A stretch of 64,000 nucleotides of DNA from CAYQUO01 sp964420835 (GCA_964420835.1 CAYQUO010000004.1:124001-188000), one strand, 5' to 3'. Shown: positions 1-8,172, numbered from the stretch's first letter. Program-made: numbers and translations. The notes: generated by a model not told the origin, from the sequence alone.

Positions 1-1
1 C

Positions 2-154
2 TTCCGCGCCGATTATCTCCCCCGTTTGTTCGGTCTCAGGCTGGACGTTTGGGCGGCCCTGCTGGTGGCCCTGTCCGCTGCCGGCGCTTTGATCCCCCTC
101 CGGGGGCTCTCCACCCAAAAAGGTCTTCCTCCTTCCAGCCCGCCCGCCGGGTGA
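2..154 (+). CDS. C-terminal end of a membrane protein, probably an MFS-type transporter (partial)
   Basis: An open frame enters from the left edge (codons from base 2) and ends at the TGA at 152-154, giving the last 50 residues of a protein whose start lies outside the window. It contains one clear hydrophobic helix (WAALLVALSAAGALIPL) preceded by the basic segment FRADYLPRLFGLR and followed by a short Pro/Ser-rich polar tail. That is the usual look of the last transmembrane helix and cytoplasmic tail of a polytopic transporter. The MFS assignment is an inference from this pattern only. It could belong to any multi-pass membrane protein. Confidence 0.5.
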   Translation, partial: FRADYLPRLFGLRLDVWAALLVALSAAGALIPLRGLSTQKGLPPSSPPAG

Positions 155-258
155 AGATCCCCGGTGAACAAGTCCGCTCTCCTTTTCTCCCACCATTCCT
201 GGCTTATAATCAAGCCCAAACCAAGATAACTGGTCGATGGGTGAGCGCCTTGCAGAGG

Positions 259-266
259 TATAAAAT
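259..266 (+). promoter_or_regulatory. -10 element just upstream of nadE
   Basis: TATAAAAT lies 6-8 bases before the nadE ATG at 273. A transcript from this -10 would have almost no leader. GAGGT at 255-259 is the only Shine-Dalgarno-like string and sits 13 bases from the ATG, overlapping the -10. No convincing -35 was found. The rest of 155-258 shows no gene. Confidence 0.45.
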
Positions 267-272
267 AAACCG

Positions 273-1061
273 ATGAATCCAAAATTAACAGCCGACCTGG
301 ATATCGACCCTGATATCGTGCGCCGGAAACTGGCTGGGTTCATCCGCACCGGCATCACCGGCAGCGGTCGATCAAGGGCGGTCCTCGGCCTCTCCGGCGG
401 TCTTGATTCCGCGCTTGTCTGCCACCTGTGCGTCGAAGCCCTCGGCGCCCGGAACGTGCTGGCCGTTCGCATGCCTTACAGAACCTCCTCACCGGCCTCC
501 CTCGAACACGCCGGCCTGGTGATCCATGCCCTGGGTGTGCAAACCCTGACAGTCGAGATCACCCCCATGGTCGATCCGCTAATCAATGCATTCCCGGACA
601 TGAGCCCCGTACGAAAGGGCAACATCATGGCCCGCCAGCGGATGATCATCCTGTATGACCAGTCGGAAGCCTTTAACGGGCTGGTGGTTGGTTCCGGCAA
701 CAAGACCGAATCCCTCCTTGGCTACACCACCCTCTATGGTGATTCCGCCTGTGCGCTGAACCCCATCGGCGATCTCTACAAGACGCAGGTCCGTCAATTG
801 GCCCGGGCCATGGGGGTCCCTGAGGTCATCATCACCAAGCCCCCCACCGCCGACCTGTGGCCCGGCCAGACCGATGAGGGAGACCTGGGCTTCACCTATA
901 ACGAAGTGGATCGCCTTCTCTACCTCCTGTATGACAAACAGCACACTCCCCTTGAGTGTGTCAAAGCCGGCTTTTCAGAGAAGTTCGTTTCTTCCGTCAT
1001 TGACCGTATCCAGCGGAACGAGTTCAAGCGCCGGTTGCCGCCCATAGCCAGGCTGGGCTGA
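273..1061 (+). CDS. nadE: NH3-dependent NAD+ synthase
   Basis: This enzyme makes NAD+ from deamido-NAD+, ATP and ammonia in the cytoplasm, the last step of NAD synthesis. The 262-residue protein has the N-type ATP pyrophosphatase P-loop SGGLDSA at residues 41-47. The GSGNKTE loop (140-146) and the TLYGDSAC segment that follows are typical of the NAD synthase family. There is no N-terminal nitrilase-like glutaminase domain, so it is the short ammonia-dependent form and needs free NH3 or a separate amidotransferase. The ATG at 273 directly follows a -10-like box, suggesting a nearly leaderless mRNA. An MFS exporter gene follows 50 bases downstream. The assignment is secure. Confidence 0.95.
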   Translation: MNPKLTADLDIDPDIVRRKLAGFIRTGITGSGRSRAVLGLSGGLDSALVCHLCVEALGARNVLAVRMPYRTSSPASLEHAGLVIHALGVQTLTVEITPMVDPLINAFPDMSPVRKGNIMARQRMIILYDQSEAFNGLVVGSGNKTESLLGYTTLYGDSACALNPIGDLYKTQVRQLARAMGVPEVIITKPPTADLWPGQTDEGDLGFTYNEVDRLLYLLYDKQHTPLECVKAGFSEKFVSSVIDRIQRNEFKRRLPPIARLG

Positions 1062-1111
1062 CCGCCCTGGAGAACTCTCCTCGCCATTTTCACTGCCCGT
1101 GGCCATCCTGT

Positions 1112-2356
1112 TTGAAACGCGCGATTATTAAGATCCCACCCGCCCTTCGCCACCGGAAGTTCGCCTTGTACTGGGGCGGGCATCTGGTTTCGGTGGCCGG
1201 ATCGCAGATGCAACTGGCTGCTCTCCTTTGGCACCTGCGCACGCTCTCCGACCAGCCGATGGTGGTCAGCGGCATCGGTCTGGCTCGCTTCCTGCCGGTG
1301 TTGCTGCTGGCCCCTTTCGGCGGACTCGTGGCCGACACCTTCGACCGCCGGCGGATCACGTTCCTCACCCAGGGCGCCATGGTGCTGATTACCGTCGCCC
1401 TCGGGTTCCTCACATTTACCGGCGGCATCCGCATCTGGCACATCTTCCTGCTCTCCGGGCTCCAGGCCGCCGCCATCGCCTTCGATTCTCCGGCCCGCCA
1501 GTCGATGGTGCCCAACCTGGTGTCCGTGGAAGACTTTCCCAGCGCGTTCAGCCTGCAATCCATTGCCCAAAGCACGGGCGCCATCATCGGCCCCGGTCTG
1601 AGCGGCCTGTTGATCGGCTATTTCGGGCAGGAGTGGGCTTACTGGTTGAATGCCGTCGGTTTTCTGGCTGTCCTGGCTGCCCTGGTGGCCATGGGCCCCA
1701 TCCATCACGAGGTCAGGAAACGCGAGGGCAGTGTCCGTTCCAGCCTGGCGTCGATTCGTGAAGGGATTCACTTCATCCTCAACCATCCGATCATCCTTTC
1801 GAGCATGCTGTTGGATTTCATTGCCACCTTTTTCTCCTCGGCCGCAACGCTGCTTCCGTTCGTCGCCCGCGACATCCTCAAGGTGGGCGAGGTGGCCTAC
1901 GGCTGGCTCGTGTCCGGCGAGTCGATCGGCGCCATGCTGGTGGGTTTGTTCATATCCCAGCGCTATCAATTGCGCCGCCAGGGCTCCCTGCTGCTTTTCG
2001 CCGTATTTTGCTACGGCCTGGCAACCATCTGGTTCGGCCTGGAGCGCACCTTTACAACCACCCTCATGGCGCTGGTTCTTGTAGGAGCAGCCGACGGTCT
2101 CAGCGCCATTCTGCGCAACACCATCCGCCAGATCCAGACCCCCGATCACCTGCGCGGCCGCATGATCGGCATCAACCAGATCTTCTTCATGGGTGGTCCA
2201 CAACTGGGGGAGATCGAGTCCGGCTTGGTCGCCCAGGCCTTTGGTGTGCCGGCAGCCATCATCAGCGGCGGTGCCGCCTGCATCTTGGCGGTGGTGCTCG
2301 TCTCCCGGCGCTGGCCTCAGTTGCGTGAGTACAGCGGAGAGTATGTCACTGCCTGA
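1112..2356 (+). CDS. MFS transporter, EntS/MFS_3-like exporter
   Basis: The 414-residue integral membrane protein has about twelve hydrophobic segments. The N-terminal cytoplasmic motif ALRHRKFALYWGGHLVS and the loop GGLVADTFDRRRITFLTQ are the MFS motif-A region as seen in the enterobactin-exporter-like (MFS_3) branch of drug and siderophore exporters. It is predicted to export a small molecule using the proton gradient. The substrate cannot be told from sequence. The most likely start is TTG at 1112, because no ATG stands before the first helix. It is co-directional with nadE (50-base gap) and convergent with the ABC permease gene that ends at 2397. Confidence 0.85.
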   Translation: MKRAIIKIPPALRHRKFALYWGGHLVSVAGSQMQLAALLWHLRTLSDQPMVVSGIGLARFLPVLLLAPFGGLVADTFDRRRITFLTQGAMVLITVALGFLTFTGGIRIWHIFLLSGLQAAAIAFDSPARQSMVPNLVSVEDFPSAFSLQSIAQSTGAIIGPGLSGLLIGYFGQEWAYWLNAVGFLAVLAALVAMGPIHHEVRKREGSVRSSLASIREGIHFILNHPIILSSMLLDFIATFFSSAATLLPFVARDILKVGEVAYGWLVSGESIGAMLVGLFISQRYQLRRQGSLLLFAVFCYGLATIWFGLERTFTTTLMALVLVGAADGLSAILRNTIRQIQTPDHLRGRMIGINQIFFMGGPQLGEIESGLVAQAFGVPAAIISGGAACILAVVLVSRRWPQLREYSGEYVTA

Positions 2357-2396
2357 GTGGATTGTCTCCTCTCTTTATGACACAACAAAGGGGATT

Positions 2397-3152
2397 TTAA
2401 TCCTGAAGGTCCCGCCGGTTGAACCCCCAGGCACCTCCCCCCAGCAGGACGAGCGAGCACAGCAGTAAAAAGAGGGGCTGCCGAGTTGCCTGGAGAAGGA
2501 ACTTGTTCCCCGGGAAGGAAAACCGGGGAAGAAATATCGCCATAGCCAGCCAGCCGGAAATCAGCAGCACCGCCCCGGAGCTGATCCATCGGCTCAACCA
2601 CAGTCGCCCGGTGGCTGCGCCCAGGCTGAAGGCCAGGGTGCCAAATAGGATTGCCGGCAGGGAGCAGACCATTGTGTTCGCCAGCAGCTGTCCTCTCCCA
2701 AACTCAAGGTTCAGTATCCAGGCTGCGAAATTCATGATGATCCAGAACACCACTCCCATCCCCAGCAACTGGATGATCAGGGCGCCATAGAATGTGAGCA
2801 GGAAACGGTTTCGGCCGGGGTGGTAGGCCAGGTACAGCCCCAGTGTGCCGCCTTTTTCCAATCCCGCCATCAACCGGCTTCCTTCCAGGATGGCAAACAG
2901 GCAGGCCCCCAGCGGAATAACGGCAGCCGCCAGCATGTTCAACACCCCTCCCGTGGAGCACCCGAACATGTCAGGCCAAAAAACCTCCCCGCTCAGTCCT
3001 CCCCCGCACCCCGTTCCTCCACCGGGTTGGCTGGATTCAGCAACGTAGCGGGAGGCCATGAACAGGAGGATTAACGCGGACAGGATTCCCGTCCAGGTCC
3101 GCCAGCGGCGTCCGCCTTCCCACAGCATCCAGCCCAGCGGGTCACGCTGCAT
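2397..3152 (-). CDS. ABC-2-type transporter permease, probable
   Basis: The 251-residue hydrophobic protein has about six membrane segments: one near residues 20-35, then roughly 85-110, 120-150, 155-185, 190-215 and 225-245. A Gly/Cys-rich extracytoplasmic loop (about residues 42-70) separates the first two. The start codon overlaps the end of the upstream ATP-binding gene (stop at 3142) by 11 bases, so the two are translationally coupled and almost surely form one ABC transporter. The topology fits an ABC-2 export permease. I recognise no family motif beyond that and cannot name the substrate. The gene ends 40 bases from the convergent MFS gene. Confidence 0.7.
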   Translation of the reverse strand: MQRDPLGWMLWEGGRRWRTWTGILSALILLFMASRYVAESSQPGGGTGCGGGLSGEVFWPDMFGCSTGGVLNMLAAAVIPLGACLFAILEGSRLMAGLEKGGTLGLYLAYHPGRNRFLLTFYGALIIQLLGMGVVFWIIMNFAAWILNLEFGRGQLLANTMVCSLPAILFGTLAFSLGAATGRLWLSRWISSGAVLLISGWLAMAIFLPRFSFPGNKFLLQATRQPLFLLLCSLVLLGGGAWGFNRRDLQD

Positions 3153-4044
3153 GTGCCCTCACCCCGTAGTAGGCCCCGAAGGCTTCCTCCAGGCTGGGCG
3201 CCTGGCTCACGTAATCGGTCACCTGGTGTCGCCTGGCCAGCCGGATCAGTCCCTCCTGGTCACCTTGGACCATACACCGCACCATGTTGTCCTGCAGCCT
3301 GATCTCCCGCAGGTTGGACAGTTCAGTAAAGATCTCCGGGTTTACCGGGACTGCAAACCGCATCTCGACGCGGTGCAGCGACCGGCTGCGCAATTGGATG
3401 CCCCGTTCAACTGCAACGAGGCTTCCCTGGTGGATGAAGGCTGCCCGGTCGCAGATCTGTTCAACGTCCTTCAGGGAATGGGTGGCGAAAAATACGGCCG
3501 AACCGGCAGCCCGTGTCTGGCTTGCCAATTGGAAGAAAGCCTGCTTTTGCGTAGGCTCCAGGCCGGTTGTGGGTTCATCAAGGATCACCAGTTCCGGCTG
3601 GTGCATGAATGCCTGCACCAGTCCAAGGCAGCGGCGCATTCCGGCATCCAGTCTGGCCAGGGGCAGGTCCAGGTCCAACTCAAAGGAACCGGCAATCCGC
3701 TCAACAAACGCCCAATCCAGCGGACCGTGCAATGCCTCCAGCGAGCGGAAAAAATGTCTCCCGCTGGTTGTCGCACAGGGTGAGAATGTTTCAGGCAGGT
3801 ACCCCACCTGCCGGCAAATTGCCGAATGACAGGATTGGCTGTTCAACCCCAGCAGCAATGCCCTGCCGGAACTCGGACGAATGAGGTTGACCAGCATGCG
3901 CAAGGTTGTGCTTTTGCCGGCGCCTTGCACCCCAACGAAACCGTAGATCTCGCCCGGTTCCACCTCGATGGTCAGGTTGTTGACGATGGCCCGGCGGTGA
4001 TGGGTTTTTGTCAGGTTCTCCGTGCGAATGACCATGTAGTGCAT
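3142..4044 (-). CDS. ABC transporter ATP-binding protein with a degenerate signature motif
   Basis: The start ATG at 4044 is chosen because AGGAAGGAGG ends 6 bases before it. The longer frame to 4080 has no ribosome site. The 300-residue protein has Walker A GVQGAGKST (38-46), the Q-loop neighbourhood GYLPE (81-85), Walker B VILDEP (153-158) and the switch histidine in FATHS (His189). The ABC signature, normally LSGGQ, reads LDAGM (132-136). The Ser-to-Asp and Gly-to-Ala changes are unusual, and ATP hydrolysis may be altered. The last ~100 residues form the C-terminal domain common in ABC-2 export ATPases. It is coupled to the permease downstream and lies below the MarR/GbsR-like regulator gene, so it is likely an exporter under that regulator's control. 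Confidence 0.85.
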   Translation of the reverse strand: MHYMVIRTENLTKTHHRRAIVNNLTIEVEPGEIYGFVGVQGAGKSTTLRMLVNLIRPSSGRALLLGLNSQSCHSAICRQVGYLPETFSPCATTSGRHFFRSLEALHGPLDWAFVERIAGSFELDLDLPLARLDAGMRRCLGLVQAFMHQPELVILDEPTTGLEPTQKQAFFQLASQTRAAGSAVFFATHSLKDVEQICDRAAFIHQGSLVAVERGIQLRSRSLHRVEMRFAVPVNPEIFTELSNLREIRLQDNMVRCMVQGDQEGLIRLARRHQVTDYVSQAPSLEEAFGAYYGVRAHAA

Positions 4045-4081
4045 CGTCAGCCTCCTTCCTCTGCCTGCCGGGTTAATCAAA

Positions 4082-4107
4082 CCGGCTGGTGTGAAGACAC
4101 CAGCCGG
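4082..4107 (-). terminator. Perfect 11-bp hairpin between regulator and ABC genes
   Basis: CCGGCTGGTGT (4082-4092) and ACACCAGCCGG (4097-4107) pair perfectly around a GAAG loop. Read on the minus strand, it follows the regulator stop codon and is succeeded by TTTGATTAA, then the ribosome site of the ATPase gene. It could be a weak terminator or attenuator that lowers ABC expression relative to the regulator. The U-run is short, so strong termination is unlikely. Confidence 0.55.
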
Positions 4108-4147
4108 CGGAAAGGATCCGACGTCATGTACCGGGGCGGTTTCCGGT

Positions 4148-4666
4148 CTACCCCGGCATTTCTGGTGTCTTCTTGCGGGACTGCCACCTGCCGGCGAGGT
4201 CCTGCATCAGGCCCTCGACCATGTCCACCCAGTCGATCATCTCCAAAAGGCGCTTGCGGCAGGCATCGTCCTGCTTCATGCCGTCCAGCCCTTCTCGGGC
4301 GGCGTCCCGCAGCGGGAGAAAAGTGGCCAGGCGCATCTCCAGCGACCTCTGCCAGGTTTCAGGCGAAATGGCATAGTAATCCACCCGTTCCCCCGGTAGC
4401 GACACCTTCTCGATCAACTCAGCCATCAGCAGGGTGCGCAGGTTGGTGGATATGCTGCTCCGGCTGACCTGGAGCGCCTCGGCCATCTCCTCTGAGGAGA
4501 TGGGCTCCGGACTGACAAGCAGCAGGCCTATGATCCGCCCGGCAATGCGCGGCAGGTCATAGTCTTCATAATGCAGTCCCAAATTTTCAATGAACTGGGA
4601 TAGTGCCTCGTTCCCTCCGGGTATCGGAGGGTTTCCGTCATCACTATCCGGGTCTTCCCGATCCAT
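4148..4666 (-). CDS. MarR/GbsR-like winged-helix transcriptional regulator
   Basis: The 172-residue soluble protein has a winged helix-turn-helix at about residues 40-100. The recognition-helix region reads EEMAEALQVSRSSISTNLRT, and the wing contains LPGERVDYYAI. The N-terminal ~20 residues are acidic and the C-terminal ~70 are helical, which fits the GbsR branch of the MarR superfamily. The start at 4666 is preferred over the in-frame ATG at 4681 because AAGGAG lies just before 4666 and would be inside the longer version. It heads the minus-strand unit with the ABC exporter, so it probably controls that exporter and itself. The effector is unknown. A Fur-box-like palindrome lies 65 bases upstream. 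Confidence 0.8.
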   Translation of the reverse strand: MDREDPDSDDGNPPIPGGNEALSQFIENLGLHYEDYDLPRIAGRIIGLLLVSPEPISSEEMAEALQVSRSSISTNLRTLLMAELIEKVSLPGERVDYYAISPETWQRSLEMRLATFLPLRDAAREGLDGMKQDDACRKRLLEMIDWVDMVEGLMQDLAGRWQSRKKTPEMPG

Positions 4667-4730
4667 TAATTCTCCTTCCAAAGGTTTTCTCTCGGTCCAA
4701 TATCAGTTACACGAATTTCTTTACCATTTG

Positions 4731-4745
4731 TAATGATTATCATTA
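4731..4745. promoter_or_regulatory. Fur-box-like 15-bp perfect palindrome
   Basis: TAATGATTATCATTA is a perfect 7-1-7 inverted repeat. Aligned to the classical 19-base Fur consensus (GATAATGATAATCATTATC), it and its flanks match 15 of 19 positions. It lies in the gap between the divergent regulator gene (start 4666) and the plus-strand lipoprotein gene (start 4865), so it could serve either or both. A Fur, Zur or Mur family repressor is the obvious candidate. Binding is inferred from the motif alone. Confidence 0.6.
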
Positions 4746-4864
4746 TAGGTATTGCCGTCGTTTCTGTCAATACTGAAATCATTGAAACAGGCCCCGCCGG
4801 GTTTCCTTGCCTTGTAATTCCCAGCCCTCTCTTCTATAATTCATTTAATAAAAGGAGGATTTTC

Positions 4865-5299
4865 ATGAGGAAGGGCCTTCGATTTATTGCTCTCATCATC
4901 CTTGTTCTGGTTGCCCTGGCATGTGGGTCCGGCGGAAAATCCGGCTCCGTTTCCGGTACAAGCCAAAGGTGCTACATCCAGGGCGCCAGTGGAAATTGTG
5001 AAGGCTCTTTTACACAACTTAAGGGTACGTACAGCCTGGAAATTGAGAATGAGCATATTAATTCTGAAGAGGTGTTTGTAACCTTGCAGGCCTACGTCAA
5101 GGAAGGTGCCCTGCGGGTGTACATCGACGATGGCAGGCAGAACATAACCTCGGTGGATAATCTGCCCGATGGGAAGCCCCACGCGCTCTCGCTTTTCGGC
5201 CCGGCATCCTTCTCCGGCAGCACCTTCAAGGTCTATTTCGAAGCCCCGGACGGCAAAGCCGGCGGAATTACCTACCATATCGATTACGTCATGCCTTGA
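4865..5299 (+). CDS. Small lipoprotein of unknown function
   Basis: The 144-residue protein has a lipoprotein signal peptide: MRKGLRF, a hydrophobic core, and lipobox ALAC with Cys20. It should therefore be a membrane-anchored protein on the outer face of the cell membrane. The mature part has alternating beta-type stretches and two Cys (CYIQGASGNC) that could form a disulfide. I recognise no family. The start is fixed by AAAGGAGG 8 bases upstream of ATG 4865. It is the first gene of a plus-strand run in which the inhibitor-like lipoprotein follows after 10 bases, then SAM hydrolase and the ECF transporter genes, so all may be one operon below the Fur-like box. Confidence 0.7.
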   Translation: MRKGLRFIALIILVLVALACGSGGKSGSVSGTSQRCYIQGASGNCEGSFTQLKGTYSLEIENEHINSEEVFVTLQAYVKEGALRVYIDDGRQNITSVDNLPDGKPHALSLFGPASFSGSTFKVYFEAPDGKAGGITYHIDYVMP

Positions 5300-5309
5300 T
5301 TCTCCAGCC

Positions 5310-5756
5310 ATGTTTGGGAAACAGATTCTCTTTGCCGCCTTGGCCGCCTCCCTGGCAGCCTGTGCGTCCGGCCACAACAGGCAGCCCGCATCAACGGGAG
5401 CCCCGCAGCCTTCAGACCTTCCCTGCCCCGGGTTGGATTTCGGCCCTGCCGATAACGGGAAAACTCTGCGGGTGCAAAGATCCGGGTACCTGCGCTTCGT
5501 GGCAGAAGGCAACCCCACCACCGGGTACAACTGGTTCGCCAGGGAGTTCGATGCGTCCTTGCTGGCCCTTGACCCGGACCGGGATGGCTACAACCCTTCC
5601 AGTGATCTTGTTGGCGCAGGCGGCACTTTGGCCATCTGCCTGAAAGCCGTTGGAAGCGGTACAACGCCGCTGCAAATGGTCTACGAGCGCTCCTGGGAGA
5701 GCAACACGGAGGAGCCGCTAAGGCAGGTGAGTGTAACGGTGGTCATCTCTGAATGA
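5310..5756 (+). CDS. Chagasin-type (I42) cysteine protease inhibitor, lipoprotein
   Basis: The 148-residue protein starts at ATG 5310, giving a lipoprotein signal with lipobox LAAC (Cys18). The mature part carries the three binding loops of the chagasin/I42 inhibitor family in order: NPTTGY at 68-73, GAGG at 102-105 (the GxGG loop), and RSW at 127-129 (the RPW/F-type loop, here in YERSWE). In this family the three loops plug the active site of papain-like cysteine proteases. It should sit on the outside of the membrane. Its TGA overlaps the ATG of the SAM hydrolase gene (ATGA), so translation is coupled. A cell-surface protease inhibitor at the head of a cofactor-uptake operon is unexpected. 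A clostripain-like cysteine protease is encoded at 38.2-40.5 kb, but that belongs to another fold and is not an obvious target. Confidence 0.8.
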   Translation: MFGKQILFAALAASLAACASGHNRQPASTGAPQPSDLPCPGLDFGPADNGKTLRVQRSGYLRFVAEGNPTTGYNWFAREFDASLLALDPDRDGYNPSSDLVGAGGTLAICLKAVGSGTTPLQMVYERSWESNTEEPLRQVSVTVVISE

Positions 5757-6556
5757 AACGCATTACCCTGTTGAGCGATTTTGGCACATCCGACGAGTAT
5801 GTCGGCGTGATGAAGGGCGTCATTTCAGGCATCGCTCCGGATGCCCTGCTCATCGACCTGACTCACGGCATCCCCCCGCAGGATATCAGCGCAGGGGCGC
5901 TGGCGCTGGGGCGGGCGTTTCCCTACTTTCCACCCGGGACCATCCACCTGGCTGTGGTCGACCCGGGCGTGGGCACATCCCGTCGGCCCATGGCAGCCCG
6001 CCTGGGGGAGCAGTTCTTCGTTGGTCCCGATAACGGCCTCTTTACCCTGGTCTACCGGCGGGCACTGGCAGGCGGGCAGGCGGTCAGCCTGGTGCATCTC
6101 GACCGGCCGCAGTACCACCTGGAAAAGATCAGCGCCAGTTTCCACGGACGCGACATCTTCGCCCCGGCGGCAGCCCACCTGGCTGCCGGCGTTCCGCTCT
6201 CTGAACTGGGCAGTTTCTTTGCTGACCCGGTTCTCCTGGACCTGCCAGAACCGGTCCGCCTTCCGGGTGGGTGGCACGGTGCGGTGGTCCACGTGGATGC
6301 TTTCGGCAACCTCGCCACGAATATATCCCGCGAGCACCTTTCCGGGTTCACGGTAACCCTGGTTTCCATCCGCGGGCAGCAAATTCCTGGCCTCTCGACC
6401 GCCTATGCCCGGCGAAAGCCCGGCCAGTTGGCGGCGCTGATCGACAGTGCCGGTTGCCTGTCCATCGTCGAGGTGAACGGCAGCGCCGCCCGCCGCCTGT
6501 CAGCTGGTGTTGGCGAGCGCGTTGAAGTGAGCACATCTCCGGCGGAGGAGGGATAA
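5753..6556 (+). CDS. S-adenosyl-L-methionine hydrolase (adenosine-forming), DUF62 family
   Basis: The 267-residue protein belongs to the SAM hydroxide adenosyltransferase (DUF62) family, which splits S-adenosylmethionine with water into adenosine and methionine. Typical signatures are TLLSDFGTSDEYVGVMKG at the N terminus, IDLTHGIPPQDI, and AVVDPGVGT with FVGPDNG. The C-terminal beta-rich domain includes VHVDAFGNLATNI. Length is normal for the family. The start ATG overlaps the previous stop (ATGA) and the stop overlaps the next start (TAATG), so it is tightly coupled to both neighbours. Linkage to an ECF transporter suggests a role in salvaging or clearing a nucleoside or SAM-derived compound. 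That link is inference. Confidence 0.9.
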   Translation: MKRITLLSDFGTSDEYVGVMKGVISGIAPDALLIDLTHGIPPQDISAGALALGRAFPYFPPGTIHLAVVDPGVGTSRRPMAARLGEQFFVGPDNGLFTLVYRRALAGGQAVSLVHLDRPQYHLEKISASFHGRDIFAPAAAHLAAGVPLSELGSFFADPVLLDLPEPVRLPGGWHGAVVHVDAFGNLATNISREHLSGFTVTLVSIRGQQIPGLSTAYARRKPGQLAALIDSAGCLSIVEVNGSAARRLSAGVGERVEVSTSPAEEG

Positions 6557-8172
6557 TGTCTGAGGCCCCCCTGGTCATCGAAGACCTGTCCTTCCGCTAC
6601 CGCAGCCGTGAACAGCCCGCCATCCGGAAGATCTCCCTGCAGGTGGAAACCGGCCAACTGGTGCTCATTGCCGGTGCTTCCGGCTGCGGCAAGACCACCC
6701 TGGCGCGCTGCATCAACGGACTCATCCCGCGCAGTTACAAGGGCGAGTTGAAGGGGCGGATCCTGATGCTCGGAGAGGACATAGCACCCCTTTCCCTGGC
6801 GCGCATCTCCCAAATGGTCGGCACCGTCCTCCAGGACCCGGAACGGCAGATCCTGGGAACAAGGGTGCTGAACGAAGTGGCCTTTGGGCTTGAAAACCTG
6901 GGGTTACCCCGCGCCGAGATCCGGCAACGCTCCTTGCAGGCTCTGGAAAGCCTGGGCATTACGCATCTGGCCGAACGCGAAACCTTTAACCTTTCCGGGG
7001 GCGAAAAGCAGAAGATCGCCCTTGCGGGTGTGCTGGCCATGCAGCCGCGCATCCTCTTGCTGGATGAGCCGCTGGCCAGCCTGGACCCGGCGAGCGCCCA
7101 TGAGGCCCTGGCCATCGTCCGCAGGCTGGCCGATGACGGGATGACCGTCCTCATGGTCGAGCACCGCGTGGAGGATGTGCTGCAGATCCGCCCTGACCGG
7201 GTGCTCTTCATGCTTGATGGCACCATCCACTACGACGGACCTGCCAGCGGCCTGGAGAAGCAGGTGGATTATCGCGAGGTCAAACTGCCCGCTCCGCTGG
7301 TCATCCGCCTGGCAGCCGGGGATCCGGCTCCCCCCAGGCTCAACTGCCTGCCGGGTGGGCAGGCTGGAGAAAAGGCTCCCCTGGTGCGCTTCGAGGATGT
7401 GACCTTCGGCTACGAAGCGGAGAGCACCGTCCTCTCGGGCATCAACCTGGAGATCCGCCGCGGCGACATCATCGCCGTCCTGGGGCCCAACGGCGCCGGA
7501 AAGACCACGCTGATAAAGCATGCCATCGGGCTGCTCAAGCCGCGCCGCGGCCGGGTGACCCTGGAAGGACGCGACACAAAAGACCTGACCGTCGCGCAGA
7601 TCGCCAGTACGCTGGGCTACGTCTTCCAAAGCCCCAGCCACATGTTGTTTGCCCCCAGTGTGCACGACGAGCTGGCTTTCGGCCCCACCAACCTGGGCTT
7701 TAAACCAGAGCAGGTCGAACAGCAGGTGGCGGATGCCATCCGCATCGTCAACCTGACCGGGCTGGAAAAATACCCCCCCCTGGCCATGTCCTTTGGCCAG
7801 CAGAAGCGGGTCAGCATCGCTGCCATCCTGGCCATGCATTCCCGCATCCTGGTTATGGACGAACCGACCGCCGGGCAGGATTACAAGAACTACATCAACT
7901 TCATGGAAGCCATCCTGCAACTGCCGGGGTTTGAATCGCTTCTCTTCATTACCCACGATGTGGACTTGGCGGTGGCCTACGCCAACCGGGTGTTGTTGGT
8001 CAATAATGGCCAACTGGTGTGCGACGGCTCACCCTACGAGGTGTTATATGATATGGATCGTCTGAAAGCCAACCGCCTGGTGCCAACCTCCCTGCTGCAG
8101 GCCAACCTGGAGCGCTTCCCGCTCACCCGGCGCTTCATGAAGGCCGAGGAACTCGCCCATGTCCAGGCTTAA
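6556..8172 (+). CDS. ecfA: ECF transporter energizing ATPase, two ABC domains fused (EcfA-EcfA')
   Basis: The 538-residue protein contains two complete ABC ATPase domains. Domain 1 has Walker A GASGCGKTT (40-48), signature LSGGEKQK and Walker B LLLDEPLASLDP. Domain 2 has Walker A GPNGAGKTT (310-318), variant signature MSFGQQKR and Walker B LVMDEPTAGQDY. The two domains correspond to EcfA and EcfA' joined in one chain, as in YkoD-like proteins. It should sit on the cytoplasmic face and drive uptake through EcfT and the S component encoded next. The start overlaps the SAM hydrolase stop by one base. The second signature lacks the canonical SGG (SFG), which is common in one ATPase of ECF pairs. 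Confidence 0.92.
   Translation: MSEAPLVIEDLSFRYRSREQPAIRKISLQVETGQLVLIAGASGCGKTTLARCINGLIPRSYKGELKGRILMLGEDIAPLSLARISQMVGTVLQDPERQILGTRVLNEVAFGLENLGLPRAEIRQRSLQALESLGITHLAERETFNLSGGEKQKIALAGVLAMQPRILLLDEPLASLDPASAHEALAIVRRLADDGMTVLMVEHRVEDVLQIRPDRVLFMLDGTIHYDGPASGLEKQVDYREVKLPAPLVIRLAAGDPAPPRLNCLPGGQAGEKAPLVRFEDVTFGYEAESTVLSGINLEIRRGDIIAVLGPNGAGKTTLIKHAIGLLKPRRGRVTLEGRDTKDLTVAQIASTLGYVFQSPSHMLFAPSVHDELAFGPTNLGFKPEQVEQQVADAIRIVNLTGLEKYPPLAMSFGQQKRVSIAAILAMHSRILVMDEPTAGQDYKNYINFMEAILQLPGFESLLFITHDVDLAVAYANRVLLVNNGQLVCDGSPYEVLYDMDRLKANRLVPTSLLQANLERFPLTRRFMKAEELAHVQA

Noticed and set aside
920..2203. Long minus-strand frame opposite the MFS gene
   Set aside because: It mirrors GC-rich third positions of the real MFS gene and has no recognisable domain; the plus-strand protein is clearly transmembrane.
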